From NCBI GenBank assembly GCA_030656145.1, contig JAUSOF010000004.1, forward strand, positions 1 through 51,279: a stretch of 51,279 bases of DNA, given 5' to 3'. Made by a program: the position numbers and the translations under genes. Below, piece after piece: positions 8,298 to 17,473 of this stretch. Numbering within the stretch: the stretch's first letter is position 1; every line of letters begins with the position of its first letter. The stretch comes from Pseudomonas sp. (GTDB taxonomy: Bacteria; Pseudomonadota; Gammaproteobacteria; Pseudomonadales; Pseudomonadaceae). The notes below the pieces were generated by a model. It had not been told where the DNA came from. It searched no databases and worked only from the letters and a program-made list of their open reading frames with translations.

Positions 8298-9173
8298 ATG
8301 CAAACGCTCGTCAAATGGACCGCTCTGACCCTGGCCATCTGCCTGCCGCTTTCCGCCCAGGCCCACCGTGCCTGGATGCTGCCTTCGGCCACCGTGCTGT
8401 CCGGTGAAGATGCGTGGGTCACCGTGGACGCTGCCGTCTCCAACGACCTGTTCTACTTCGAACACTTCCCGCTGCGCATTCAGGGCATCGGCAACCTCGA
8501 CACCACCCCGGCCGGCGGCCCGCCCGGCATGCGCCCACGCCCGGCGGCCATACTGCAACTGCTTGCCCCGGACGGCAGCACGGCCAAAGCCGAGAACGGC
8601 AGCATCGGTCGTTACCGCAGCAGCTTCGACCTGCACCTGGCCCAGAAGGGCACCTACAAACTGGCCATCGCCAATAACGGCCTGGCCGCCCGCTACAAGG
8701 AAAACGGCGAAATGCGCCGCTGGATGGGCAGCGCCGAAGACTTTGCCAAGCAGGTACCGGCCAACGCCGAAGAACTCCAGGTCAGCCAGAACAGCAGCCG
8801 CATGGAAGTCTTCGTCACCTCCGGCAACCCGAGCACCAGCGTACTGAAACCCACCGGCGTTGGCTTGGAACTGGCCCCGATCACCCACCCCAATGACCTG
8901 TTCGCCGGTGAAGCGGCCGAGTTCAACCTGCTGCTCGATGGCAAGCCGGCCGCCGGTATTGAAGTCAGCGTGATCCCGGGTGGCAACCGTTACCGCGATG
9001 AGCTGGGCGAAATCAAAACCACCAGCGATGCGGCCGGCAAAATCAGTATCACCTGGCCGCAAGCCGGCATGTACTGGCTGGAAGCCGAGCTGAATAGCAA
9101 ACAAGGCGTCACGGCACCGGCCACCGAGCGCCGCGCCTCCTACAGCGCCACCCTGGAAGTGCTGGCCCCGTAA
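8298..9173 (+). CDS. DUF4198 domain periplasmic protein
   Basis: The 291-residue exported protein has a signal peptide ending in AQAH, then the N-terminal HRAWMLPSATVLSGED start typical of DUF4198 proteins. Towards the C-terminus it has an Ig/CNA-like beta region (AGEAAEFNLLLDGKPAAGIEVSVIPGG). The family has been linked to metal uptake, including nickel, but no activity is established. AAGGA lies 11 bases before the ATG. The position between DUF2271 and a flavin reductase suggests a periplasmic helper in iron-siderophore handling, which is inference from context. Confidence 0.82.
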   Translation: MQTLVKWTALTLAICLPLSAQAHRAWMLPSATVLSGEDAWVTVDAAVSNDLFYFEHFPLRIQGIGNLDTTPAGGPPGMRPRPAAILQLLAPDGSTAKAENGSIGRYRSSFDLHLAQKGTYKLAIANNGLAARYKENGEMRRWMGSAEDFAKQVPANAEELQVSQNSSRMEVFVTSGNPSTSVLKPTGVGLELAPITHPNDLFAGEAAEFNLLLDGKPAAGIEVSVIPGGNRYRDELGEIKTTSDAAGKISITWPQAGMYWLEAELNSKQGVTAPATERRASYSATLEVLAP

Positions 9174-9194
9174 CTCCACACGCACGGCGCTCAC

Positions 9195-9215
9195 GTAGGG
9201 TGCGCCGTGCGCACC
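9195..9215. repeat. Single REP arm, GTAGGGTGCGC family
   Basis: A lone, short unit (GTAGGGTGCGC followed directly by GTGCGCACC) lies between the DUF4198 and reductase genes. It forms a small hairpin that could modulate read-through to the last gene of the unit. Confidence 0.6.
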
Positions 9216-9320
9216 GCGCTCGGACGACTGCTGGCTAGCCCGCCCGGGGGATTGCGGTTCGCTGATCGTGCAGGCGTTAACCGCTGACTGGCTCCAACCG
9301 CAACATCAGGACATCGCCAT

Positions 9321-10898
9321 TTGAATGCCCCACACCCCTGGTTGCGCGCAGCCAGCAACTTCTGGCCTCTGTGCGCCAGCCTGCTGCTGGCGGGCGGATT
9401 GCTGTGGCTGCACCCGCCACGGGAGATCAGCGCATTGCTAATCGGCCTCGGTTACCTAGGCCTGTGTCTGCACTACTGGCGGCAGCAGCGCACGCCCAAG
9501 GCGGATGCGCACAACCCGCCGAACGCACTGTTAATCGCCTACGCCAGCCAAGGCGGACAAGCGCAGCAAGTGGCCGAACAGAGCCGCGCCCAATTGGCCG
9601 CCGCTGGCCTGACAGTGCAGTGCCTGCCCCTCAACCAACTGAGCATCGAGCGCCTGCGCCAGAGCGCGCGGGTGATCTTTGTGGTCAGCACCTACGGCGA
9701 AGGCGAAGCACCGGATAACGCTGCCCGTTTCGAGCAGCAACTGCAGGCTCAGCAGCAGCGCCTGCACAACCTGCAGTACGCCATCCTGGCCCTTGGCGAC
9801 AGCCATTACCGGCAGTTCTGCGCGTTCGGCAAACGCCTCGACAACCGCCTGCGCGCCCTGCACGCCCAACCGCTGTTCGACCTGCTGCAACTGGACCGTG
9901 GCGCGCCCGCCACCCTGCGCCACTGGCAGCAGCAACTGGGCCACCTGAGCGGCGACAGCGACTTCGTCGACTGGCAACCCGCGCACTATCAACCCTGGCA
10001 ACTGCAGCGCCGCACCCACCTCAATCCCGGCAGCCGCGGCGGCCCCCTCTACCACCTGAGCCTGCGCAACCCGGGGGCCGAAATACCCTGGCAGGCTGGT
10101 GATATCGTCGAGATCGGCCCGCGCCAACCGCCAGCGCGGGTAAATGCCTGGTTGCAGCGCTACGGCCTGGACCCTGCCACTGCGCTGATTGATGGCCAAC
10201 CCCTGGGCGAGGCACTGAGCCGACGCCAGCTGCCGGATGCGCCCGCCATGGCCAGCAACCTGACGCCGGACCAGTTGCTGGCGAGCCTGACGCCACTGCC
10301 CCACCGCGCGTACTCCATCGCATCGAGCAACGCCTGCGGCCAGCTAGATCTGCTGGTGCGTCAGCAATATCAGGCCGAGGGCCGACCGGGCCTGGGCTCG
10401 GGCTGGCTCTGCCAATACGCCTCGCTGGGCGGCAGCATCGACCTGCGCATCCGCAGCAACCCGGCGTTTCATGGCCCGGCAACTGCGCCGCCGCTGATCC
10501 TGATCGGCAGCGGCAGCGGCATGGCCGGGCTGCGCGCCCACCTGCTCGAACGTCAGCATCTGGGCCAGTCTGGCCATTGGCTGCTATTTGGTGAGCGTAA
10601 CAGCGCCTGCGACAACTGGCTCGCGGCCGAACTGCAGGGCTGGCTGGCCAGCGGCCACCTGGCCCGCCTTGACCGCGCCTTCTCCCGCGACCAGGCGCAG
10701 CCCGTCTACGTGCAGCACCTGCTGCGTGACGCCGCCGACGAACTGCGCGCCTGGCTGGCACGCGGGGCTTGCTTGCTGGTGTGCGGCAGCCTCGACGGCA
10801 TGGGCCGCGAGGTCGACGCCATGCTCCACGGCCTGCTCGGCCGCGAGCAGGTAACCGCCCTGCGCGAAGCCGGGCGCTATCGGCGGGATCTGTATTGA
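9321..10898 (+). CDS. Membrane-anchored flavodoxin/FAD/NADPH reductase (CysJ-like, PiuB-related)
   Basis: The 525-residue protein starts with a hydrophobic anchor (about residues 10-52), then a flavodoxin FMN domain (YASQGG, VVSTYGEGEAPDNA, LALGDSHYRQFC, about 70-205). It ends with a ferredoxin-NADP reductase module: FAD motif HRAYSIASS, a NADPH-binding GSGSGMAGLRA and a C-terminal tyrosine (YRRDLY). This is the diflavin layout of sulfite reductase alpha or cytochrome P450 reductase, tethered to the membrane. It would carry electrons from NADPH, plausibly through the PepSY protein, to release iron from siderophores. The start is a TTG at 9321 with AGGA 10 bases upstream; no better in-frame ATG exists before the anchor. 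A strong terminator follows. Confidence 0.88.
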   Translation: MNAPHPWLRAASNFWPLCASLLLAGGLLWLHPPREISALLIGLGYLGLCLHYWRQQRTPKADAHNPPNALLIAYASQGGQAQQVAEQSRAQLAAAGLTVQCLPLNQLSIERLRQSARVIFVVSTYGEGEAPDNAARFEQQLQAQQQRLHNLQYAILALGDSHYRQFCAFGKRLDNRLRALHAQPLFDLLQLDRGAPATLRHWQQQLGHLSGDSDFVDWQPAHYQPWQLQRRTHLNPGSRGGPLYHLSLRNPGAEIPWQAGDIVEIGPRQPPARVNAWLQRYGLDPATALIDGQPLGEALSRRQLPDAPAMASNLTPDQLLASLTPLPHRAYSIASSNACGQLDLLVRQQYQAEGRPGLGSGWLCQYASLGGSIDLRIRSNPAFHGPATAPPLILIGSGSGMAGLRAHLLERQHLGQSGHWLLFGERNSACDNWLAAELQGWLASGHLARLDRAFSRDQAQPVYVQHLLRDAADELRAWLARGACLLVCGSLDGMGREVDAMLHGLLGREQVTALREAGRYRRDLY

Positions 10899-11010
10899 AC
10901 CTGGGCAAGACCAGGATTAACCGAAGCACCATGCACGCCTCAGAAGCACGCTGCACTTTTTGCTGATCGGTCACTGTGGGCCTTACCGCTCTATCTCCCA
11001 TCAAAGCAAT

Positions 11011-11054
11011 CCAAACCAAAACGCCCCGATTTTACTCGGGGCGTTTTGGTTTGG
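11011..11054. terminator. Bidirectional terminator between convergent genes
   Basis: A perfect 19-base stem with a 6-base loop, A-rich on the left arm and T-rich on the right, lies between the rightward reductase and the leftward receptor. It should stop transcription from both sides. Confidence 0.88.
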
Positions 11055-11119
11055 GCTATGTACCCACTGCATAGCCGTTAGCGGGTACATCGCCGTTTAT
11101 AGCGGCTGCGGTACTTCGA

Positions 11120-13219
11120 TCAGAAGCTGGCATCCAACGACACCCAAAGCCGGCGCGGCTCAAGGATATTGTTGTAGATGTTGCTGTAGGCAATGGCGCC
11201 TCCATCCTCACGAACATAAGGACGGTATTCGTTGAAGTCCTTGTTGGTCAGGTTATAAATGGTGGCATTGACCTTGAGGTGTTCATTGACCTTGTAGCTG
11301 CCGCCCAGATTGAACTGGCTGTAACTGTCGAAGTTACCCAGCCCGGCCTTGGCTCCCTGGGCATTGCCGCCGAGAGAGGGCTCATGGAAGCTCGGATCGC
11401 GGAAACGCGTGCCGCGGTACTCGGCGCCAAGGAAGGCCGACAGGTCACCCGTGATCTGCCAGTTCAGTTTGGCATTGACCATATGCCGCGGCGTCTCGTT
11501 CAGCGGACGGCCCTGGTTGCGACCTTCCTTAACTTCACTGTCGGTAAAGGTGTAGTTGCCGCTCAGGCGCAGATCCGTGAGCAGATCCACGCCGCTGCTC
11601 AGCTCGAGACCGCGAATCCGGGCTTCGCCGATATTCTCGAACTGCACGTTGGTCGCCCCGGTCGGACGCGCGATCAGGTCCTTGGCCTTGGTATGGAACA
11701 GGGTGGCCTGGGCATCGAAGCCTGAGAGGCTATCGAACAGCGCAGATATCTCGCTATTGACGCTGGTCTCCGGTTTCAGGTCAGGGTTGCCGAGCAGTGG
11801 CGTCTGGCCGTTGTTGCCATAGCCGATGATGCCGGGGGCCAACTCCTCCAGCCAGGGGGTCTTGTAACCCTTGCCCACACCGCCCTTGAGGGTCCAGTGA
11901 TCGGTGGTGTTCCATACCAGATAGGCACGGGGGGTGAACTGGCCGCCAAACTCGTCATGTTTGTCGTAACGCAGACCGCCGGTCAGGGTCAGGTCCTGAC
12001 GCAGGCTCCACTCATCCTCGCCAAACAGACCCCACTGACGATTCTCATAGGTACTGGGGGCAATGCCATCCTTCAGCTCGGCGTCCCACCACTGCCCACC
12101 CAGCGACAGCACATGCGCATCCAGCGGCATGACCAGCTTGCTGTCGAGCAGGGTATTGGTGGCCTCCAGCGTGCGCTTGCTATTGACCACCTTGCCCGGT
12201 GTCCTGCTCGGGATCAGACGCCCGGTGGTCTCGGTACGGTTGCGCGCCACGCTGCTTTCCAGGGTGGCGGCGTCCAGACGCCAGGTATGCGCCAGGCTGA
12301 CCTGATCACGCTCGAAGCCAAGCTTGTCGTCGTAACCACTGCCGCTGGCGATCCGCCCCAGCTGGCCGTTGTCGTTGTTGTAGTCCTGCTGCGCACTGTC
12401 CACGCCCAGGGCCAGTTCGTGCTCAGCATTGGGGGTGAGAATCAGCTTGCCACCGAAGCTGTCGTTATTGGCCCGCACCGGGTTCTGCCCCATGGTCCGC
12501 AGGTCGCCTGGCTTGGTGCTTTGGCCTGGCCATTCGACGCTGCCTTCCTCGCGGTCATAGCTGCGGCCATGCAGTTGCAACTTGAGCACATCAGGCACCA
12601 GCGCGCCGCCGACATAGGCACTGAGCGCGCGACTGTCAGAGAAGTCCGAATCACTCTGCATGGTGCCCTCCAGGGAGGCGCCGCCGGACCATTCATTGCC
12701 CGCCTTACGGGTAATGATATTGACCACACCGCCCATGGCATCGGAGCCATACAGGGTCGACATCGGCCCACGGATGATTTCAATACGCTCGATGGCGCCT
12801 ACCGGCGGAATAAACACGCCTGCAGAATCGCCAAAGGCATTGGGGGAAACGGTGCCCGGGCTGTTCTGCCGACGCCCGTCGATCAACACCAGGGTGTAGC
12901 GACTGGGCAAGCCACGCAGGCTGATGGTCAGGTTGCCGGTCTTGTTGCTGCGGGCATCGCTCTCCTCGACATCCACACCCTCGACGGCACGCAGGGCATC
13001 ACCCAGGTTACGCACCTGTTGCTGTTGCAACTGTTGGCGGGTAATCACCGTGATGCTGGCGGGTGCCTCGGCCAATTGCTGCTCAAAACCGGCGGCACTG
13101 ACCACCGTCGTGCCCGGCAACACCAGTTGCTCGGCAGCCCCAGCCCCACTAACGACTAAGCCACTGCCTATGGCAACAGCCAGCGCCAGACGGCGCGATT
13201 TAAAGCATGTACGTCCCAT
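11120..13219 (-). CDS. TonB-dependent siderophore receptor (FepA/IrgA/CirA group)
   Basis: The outer membrane receptor has about 699 residues. It has a signal peptide (cleavage near GAGA-AE), TonB-box region TTVVSAAGF, plug motifs LIDGRRQ and RGPMSTLYGSDAMGG, and a barrel ending WVSLDASF. It is a paralogue of the receptor at 4691-6925 but lacks an insert between the plug and first barrel strands, so its ligand probably differs. The ATG at 13219 is chosen because GGGGAG precedes it and the signal peptide then starts at MGRTCFKSRR; an upstream TTG is less likely. It is convergent with the reductase gene. A weak Fur-like site lies 70 bases upstream. Confidence 0.92.
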   Translation of the reverse strand: MGRTCFKSRRLALAVAIGSGLVVSGAGAAEQLVLPGTTVVSAAGFEQQLAEAPASITVITRQQLQQQQVRNLGDALRAVEGVDVEESDARSNKTGNLTISLRGLPSRYTLVLIDGRRQNSPGTVSPNAFGDSAGVFIPPVGAIERIEIIRGPMSTLYGSDAMGGVVNIITRKAGNEWSGGASLEGTMQSDSDFSDSRALSAYVGGALVPDVLKLQLHGRSYDREEGSVEWPGQSTKPGDLRTMGQNPVRANNDSFGGKLILTPNAEHELALGVDSAQQDYNNDNGQLGRIASGSGYDDKLGFERDQVSLAHTWRLDAATLESSVARNRTETTGRLIPSRTPGKVVNSKRTLEATNTLLDSKLVMPLDAHVLSLGGQWWDAELKDGIAPSTYENRQWGLFGEDEWSLRQDLTLTGGLRYDKHDEFGGQFTPRAYLVWNTTDHWTLKGGVGKGYKTPWLEELAPGIIGYGNNGQTPLLGNPDLKPETSVNSEISALFDSLSGFDAQATLFHTKAKDLIARPTGATNVQFENIGEARIRGLELSSGVDLLTDLRLSGNYTFTDSEVKEGRNQGRPLNETPRHMVNAKLNWQITGDLSAFLGAEYRGTRFRDPSFHEPSLGGNAQGAKAGLGNFDSYSQFNLGGSYKVNEHLKVNATIYNLTNKDFNEYRPYVREDGGAIAYSNIYNNILEPRRLWVSLDASF

Positions 13220-13288
13220 TTTGTAGCTCCCCAGCAATTGACAGTTTCTTTACATTTTGCGGAAGGCTACATCAGGAGAGAATTAATC

Positions 13289-13307
13289 TCAAATGACTCT
13301 AATAATC
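13289..13307 (-). promoter_or_regulatory. Weak Fur-like site upstream of the third receptor
   Basis: The core AAATGACTCTAATAATC matches 11 of 19 Fur consensus positions. Next to it, GAGA-ATTAA-TCTC (13278-13290) is a small inverted repeat. Iron regulation of a TonB receptor is expected, but this site is below the quality of the piuA box. Confidence 0.4.
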
Positions 13308-13404
13308 GAAACCACTTAGACTCGGTTTACCCCTTAGATTAACGCCAAGCCCGAATGCAGCTCGCAGCCTTTTCGGGCTCAGGCTTCACCAGATTTCGCG
13401 CGAA

Positions 13405-13443
13405 CAAAAAAATGCCGCGCACTCGGTTTGAGTGAACGGCATT
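13405..13443 (-). terminator. Terminator of the decarboxylase gene
   Basis: Read on the minus strand, AATGCCG and CACTC pair with GAGTG and CGGCATT around a short loop, followed by a run of seven T. It lies 40 bases after the speC stop codon. Confidence 0.85.
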
Positions 13444-13482
13444 CTCGTTGCAGCGATTTTTTGTCAGCAGCCGCCTGGCTAC

Positions 13483-14646
13483 TTACAGGTAGTAAGCCTT
13501 CAGCGGCGGGAAGCCGTTGAATTCCACCGCGCTGTAGCTGGTGGTGTAGGCGCCGGTGGACAACCAGTACAGGCGATCGCCGCTGGCCAGGTTGAGCGGC
13601 AGGCCGTACTTGTAGTTCTCGTACATGATGTCGGCGCTGTCGCAGGTCGGCCCGGCGATAACCACTTCTTCCATCTCGCCCTTTTTCTCGGTCCAGATCG
13701 GGAACTTGATCGCCTCGTCCATGGTTTCGATCAGGCCGCTGAACTTGCCCACATCGACGTACACCCAGCGTTCCACGGCGGTACGCGACTTACGCGCCAC
13801 CAGCACCACTTCACTGACCAGGATGCCGGCGTTGGAGATCAGCGAACGGCCCGGTTCGAGGATGATTTCCGGCAGATCGTCGCCGAAGTCGTCCTTGAGG
13901 AAGCGGATGATTTCTTCAGCATAGGTTTCCAGGCTGTTGGTGCGGGTGATGTAGTTGGCCGGGAAGCCGCCACCCATGTTGATCATCTGCAGGACGATGC
14001 CGTCTTCTTCCTTGAGGCGCTCGAAGATCACCTTGACCTTGGCAATGGCCGCGTCCCACACGCCGATGTCGCGCTGCTGCGAGCCAACGTGGAAAGACAC
14101 GCCGTAAGGCACCAGGCCCAACTGGCGGGCAAGGATCAACAGATCCATGGCCATGTCGGTCTGGCAGCCAAACTTGCGCGACAACGGCCAGTCAGCAGTG
14201 GTCGAACCCTCGGTGAGGATGCGCACATAGACTTTCGAGCCTGGTGCGGCCTTGGCGATATTGCGCAGGTCGGCTTCCGAGTCGGTGGCGAACATGCGCA
14301 CACCCTTCTCGTAGAAGTAGCGAATGTCCCTGGCTTTCTTGATGGTGTTGCCGTAGCTGATACGTTCCGGGCCAACGTCACAGCTCATCACCCGATCCAG
14401 CTCGTAGATCGAGGCGATGTCGAAGTTCGAACCCTTGTTCTTCAGCAGCTCGATGATCTCGACCGCTGGGTTGGCTTTCACTGCGTAATAAACGCTGGCG
14501 AACTCAAAACCTGCACGCAGATCATCGTAAGCCTTGCTGATGGTCGCGGTATCGATCACCACGAATGGGGTTTCGTGCTGATCGGCGAAGGCCTTCATTT
14601 TCTGGAAGGTGGCGGGGGCGTAGTAATCGTCGAGCTTGATCGGCAT
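13483..14646 (-). CDS. speC: Ornithine/lysine-type PLP decarboxylase
   Basis: The 387-residue protein is a fold-III (alanine racemase-like) basic amino acid decarboxylase that makes putrescine or cadaverine for polyamine synthesis. PLP would be bound by Lys57 in YYAVKANP, the phosphate by the glycine-rich MGGGFPAN, and the active-site cysteine lies in AGPTCDSADIMY. Sequence and gene order agree with the pseudomonad ornithine decarboxylase SpeC; the ornithine/lysine preference cannot be decided here. The ATG at 14646 follows GGAG by 9 bases and gives the usual MPIKLDDYY start; an upstream in-frame codon has no good ribosome binding site. The gene is monocistronic, with a terminator at 13405-13443. 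Confidence 0.92.
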   Translation of the reverse strand: MPIKLDDYYAPATFQKMKAFADQHETPFVVIDTATISKAYDDLRAGFEFASVYYAVKANPAVEIIELLKNKGSNFDIASIYELDRVMSCDVGPERISYGNTIKKARDIRYFYEKGVRMFATDSEADLRNIAKAAPGSKVYVRILTEGSTTADWPLSRKFGCQTDMAMDLLILARQLGLVPYGVSFHVGSQQRDIGVWDAAIAKVKVIFERLKEEDGIVLQMINMGGGFPANYITRTNSLETYAEEIIRFLKDDFGDDLPEIILEPGRSLISNAGILVSEVVLVARKSRTAVERWVYVDVGKFSGLIETMDEAIKFPIWTEKKGEMEEVVIAGPTCDSADIMYENYKYGLPLNLASGDRLYWLSTGAYTTSYSAVEFNGFPPLKAYYL

Positions 14647-15080
14647 GCGTGGGACTCCAAATGGCAAAAACACACAAAGATGAATGAGGGGTTGGCTTTG
14701 TCAGCAAAGCCGCGAACGCCTGATCAGTTTCCCCACTTTGGTTCGCCTACTTCCCAAGGCTGTGTCGCCGAGAATCCAACAGGATCTCTCGTCGTCAGTA
14801 CTTGAGCCGGATGGATCGTTGCCAGCATGGACGTTCGGGCGCGGACTTTAAGACCATGGGGAGCTTAGATCAATCAAAAACTGTCGTATTCAGCCTACGT
14901 TTTATCGACGCACTGACAGGCTGTTAAGGATTCAAAACAAGGCGTCATGAAATGCTGCACAAGGCCAGGCAAACTGCGCTTTTTCCAGGCAAATGACAGG
15001 TCGCCGCGCTGAGAGCCGTTTGCCGTTATAATCGCTCCCTTTTTTGACAGACCGACTATCAGTCGACGGGTTCCCCCAGC
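14647..15080. promoter_or_regulatory. Divergent intergenic region speC/prfC
   Basis: This 434-base gap holds no recognisable gene. A perfect -10 hexamer TATAAT at 15027-15032 lies 48 bases before the prfC start, but its -35 is poor. A TTGACA at 15044-15049 has no matching -10. Nothing else structured was seen. Confidence 0.5.
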
Positions 15081-16664
15081 ATGAGCAAGCAGGTCGCCGA
15101 AGTCGCCAAAAGGCGCACATTCGCCATCATCTCCCACCCCGATGCCGGTAAAACCACGATTACCGAGAAACTCTTGCTGATGGGCAAGGCGATTGCCATC
15201 GCCGGCACGGTGAAGTCGCGCAAGTCCGACCGCCATGCCACCAGCGACTGGATGGAGATGGAAAAGCAGCGCGGTATCTCCATCACCACCTCGGTGATGC
15301 AGTTCCCCTACCGCGAGCACATGATCAACCTGCTCGACACTCCCGGTCACGAAGACTTCTCGGAAGACACTTACCGCACCCTGACTGCGGTGGACAGCGC
15401 GCTGATGGTGCTCGACGGTGGTAAAGGCGTCGAGCCACGCACCATCGCCCTGATGGACGTCTGCCGGCTGCGCGACACGCCGATCATCAGCTTCATCAAC
15501 AAGCTCGACCGCGACATCCGCGACCCGATCGAACTGCTCGACGAGATCGAAGCCGTGCTGAAGATCAAGGCCGCGCCGATCACCTGGCCGATCGGTTGCT
15601 ACCGCGACTTCAAGGGTGTCTACCACCTGGCCGACGACTACATCATCGTCTACACCGCCGGTCACGGCCACGAACGCACCGACATCAAGATCATCGAGAA
15701 ACTCGACTCCGACGAAGCCCGCGCCCACTTGGGTGACGAATACGAGCGCTTTGTCGAACAGCTGGAACTGGTGCAAGGCGCCTGCCACGCGTTCGACCAG
15801 GACGAGTTCCTCAATGGCCAACTGACCCCGGTGTTCTTTGGCACCGCCTTGGGCAACTTTGGCGTCGACCATGTGCTCGACGCAGTGGTCAACTGGGCAC
15901 CCAAGCCGCTGGCACGGGTGGCCAACGAGCGCACCGTAGAACCGGTGGAAGAGAAATTCAGCGGCTTCGTGTTCAAGATCCAGGCAAACATGGACCCCAA
16001 GCACCGCGACCGCATTGCCTTTATGCGCATCTGCTCCGGCAAGTACAGCCAGGGCATGAAGATGCGCCACGTGCGCCTGGGCAAGGACGTACGCATCGGC
16101 GACGCCCTGACCTTCTTCTCCAGCGAGCGCGAGATGCTGGTCGAGGCCTACGCCGGCGACATCATCGGCCTGCACAACCACGGCACCATCCAGATCGGCG
16201 ACACCTTCACTGAAGGCGAGGCCCTGGGTTTCACCGGCATCCCGCACTTCGCCCCGGAACTGTTCCGCCGCGTACGCCTGAAAGACCCGCTGAAATCCAA
16301 GCAACTGCGCCAAGGCCTGCAGCAACTGGCCGAGGAAGGCGCGACCCAGGTGTTCTTCCCCGAGCGCAGCAACGACATCATCCTCGGCGCGGTCGGCGTG
16401 CTGCAGTTCGATGTGGTCGCCAGCCGCCTGAAAGAGGAATACAAGGTCGAGTGCGGCTACGAGCCGATCACCGTCTGGTCGGCGCGCTGGATCGACTGCA
16501 GCGACAAGAAGAAGCTCGAGGAATTCTCCAACAAGGCCGTGGAAAACCTCGCCATCGACGGCGGCGGCCACCTCACCTACCTGGCCCCGACCAGGGTCAA
16601 CCTGGCGCTGATGGAAGAGCGCTGGCCAGACGTGAAGTTCCGCGCGACGCGCGAGCATCATTGA
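15081..16664 (+). CDS. prfC: Peptide chain release factor 3
   Basis: RF3 is a translational GTPase of 527 residues, normal for the family. It removes RF1/RF2 from the ribosome after peptide release. GTPase motifs are intact: P-loop SHPDAGKTT (residues 18-26), switch region with [10 protein letters not shown]3 DTPGHEDF and G4 NKLDRD. A domain II beta-barrel and the C-terminal domain with [17 protein letters not shown] follow. It is single-standing; the next gene is convergent. The ribosome binding site is weak. Confidence 0.97.
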   Translation: MSKQVAEVAKRRTFAIISHPDAGKTTITEKLLLMGKAIAIAGTVKSRKSDRHATSDWMEMEKQRGISITTSVMQFPYREHMINLLDTPGHEDFSEDTYRTLTAVDSALMVLDGGKGVEPRTIALMDVCRLRDTPIISFINKLDRDIRDPIELLDEIEAVLKIKAAPITWPIGCYRDFKGVYHLADDYIIVYTAGHGHERTDIKIIEKLDSDEARAHLGDEYERFVEQLELVQGACHAFDQDEFLNGQLTPVFFGTALGNFGVDHVLDAVVNWAPKPLARVANERTVEPVEEKFSGFVFKIQANMDPKHRDRIAFMRICSGKYSQGMKMRHVRLGKDVRIGDALTFFSSEREMLVEAYAGDIIGLHNHGTIQIGDTFTEGEALGFTGIPHFAPELFRRVRLKDPLKSKQLRQGLQQLAEEGATQVFFPERSNDIILGAVGVLQFDVVASRLKEEYKVECGYEPITVWSARWIDCSDKKKLEEFSNKAVENLAIDGGGHLTYLAPTRVNLALMEERWPDVKFRATREHH

Positions 16665-16682
16665 TCGGCAGTGAGGTACCGA

Positions 16683-16873
16683 CCCTCACCCCAGCCCTCT
16701 CCCTAAAAGGAGAGGGAGCCGTTTGGCGGAGACGGAAAGATCACGGTTAGCAGGCACACACCGGTCGGCTCTCTACAGCGATGGTGCCTGGCCAAGGCCA
16801 ACAGACAGACTGCAATTATCGGCTTCACACGGTCGGCTCCCTCTACCCTCCGGGGAGAGGGCTGGGGTGAGGG
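16683..16873. repeat. Long inverted-repeat element with CCCTCACCCCAGCCCTCTC arms
   Basis: The left arm (16683-16702) and right arm (about 16852-16873) are inverted copies separated by about 150 bases. A third partial copy occurs at 17264-17278, before the start of the DUF559 gene. The right arm is read as the last codons of that gene. The arms resemble a dispersed proteobacterial repeat that often gives -PHPSPLP- tails to proteins. Confidence 0.7.
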
Positions 16874-17241
16874 GCAGCGATCCCGGCCTGACGCAAAATC
16901 TCGGCCAGTACCTCAGGCATCTGCGCCAAAACCTCCCGGTTACTGAAGCGCAGCACCCGCACTCCATACCTTTCCAGATAGCGACTGCGCTCGGCATCCT
17001 TGTGCAACGCCTCATCACTAAAATGCTGCCCACCATCCAGCTCGACCGCCAGGCCCAGTTCTGCGCAGTAGAAATCCAGCACATACGGCGGCAAGGGATA
17101 TTGCCGGCGGAACTTGAAACCGCCGAGCTGGCGATTTCTCAGATGTTGCCAGAGCAACCGTTCGCAGTCGGTCTGGTCACGTCGCAACTGCTTGGCAAAC
17201 TCACGCTGCTCGGTCGTGGGCCGCTGGGGGACATCGGGCAT
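16843..17241 (-). CDS. DUF559 (endonuclease-like, restriction-endonuclease fold) protein
   Basis: The 132-residue protein carries a DUF559 domain, a very-short-patch-repair-like nuclease fold. Landmarks are the ARQLR-type helix (EFAKQLRRDQTDCERLLWQHL), FRRQYPLPPYVLDFYC with the probable catalytic Asp, and the VELDGGQH motif. No substrate is known for the family. GGAGG lies 7 bases before the ATG. The last residues (AAPHPSPLPGG) are encoded by the arm of a dispersed repeat, and the same repeat reappears just before the start. The gene therefore looks like a small cassette that arrived with, or was trimmed by, repeat activity. Confidence 0.8.
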   Translation of the reverse strand: MPDVPQRPTTEQREFAKQLRRDQTDCERLLWQHLRNRQLGGFKFRRQYPLPPYVLDFYCAELGLAVELDGGQHFSDEALHKDAERSRYLERYGVRVLRFSNREVLAQMPEVLAEILRQAGIAAPHPSPLPGG

Positions 17242-17316
17242 GCTTCACCTCCGTGTGAAATTCGCCCCTCACCCCAGAACTGGGTATGCCACGATTCGCA
17301 GTGCGCCGCTGCTCCC

Positions 17317-17397
17317 GTAGGAGGGGACTTGTCCGCGAGCAGGTATGCCGCGACTCACGACTCGCAGCCCCCGGTTCGCGGCCAAGGCCCCTCCTAC
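17317..17397. repeat. REP-like inverted repeat, GTAGGAGGGGA family
   Basis: Arms GTAGGAGGGGACTTGTCCGCGA and its near-complement, ending CCCCTCCTAC, flank about 35 bases. A second copy lies at 29055-29117. It sits in the 232-base gap between the DUF559 gene and fruA. Just beyond it, CTTGTGCCGGAAAAT and CTTGTACCGGAAAAT form a tandem direct repeat. Confidence 0.7.
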
Positions 17398-17473
17398 AAT
17401 GCGGTTGTGATCTTGTGCCGGAAAATCTTGTACCGGAAAATATAGGCGAGCAATCATTTGCTGACACCCCCCC

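Noticed and set aside
15044..15049. TTGACA as -35 of a prfC promoter
   Set aside because: No -10-like hexamer lies 16-18 bases downstream; the TATAAT upstream of it is the better signal.
14895..16661. A 588-codon open frame opposite prfC
   Set aside because: Antisense to an intact RF3 gene and rich in Val/Asp/Gln/His; composition is that of the mirrored codons.
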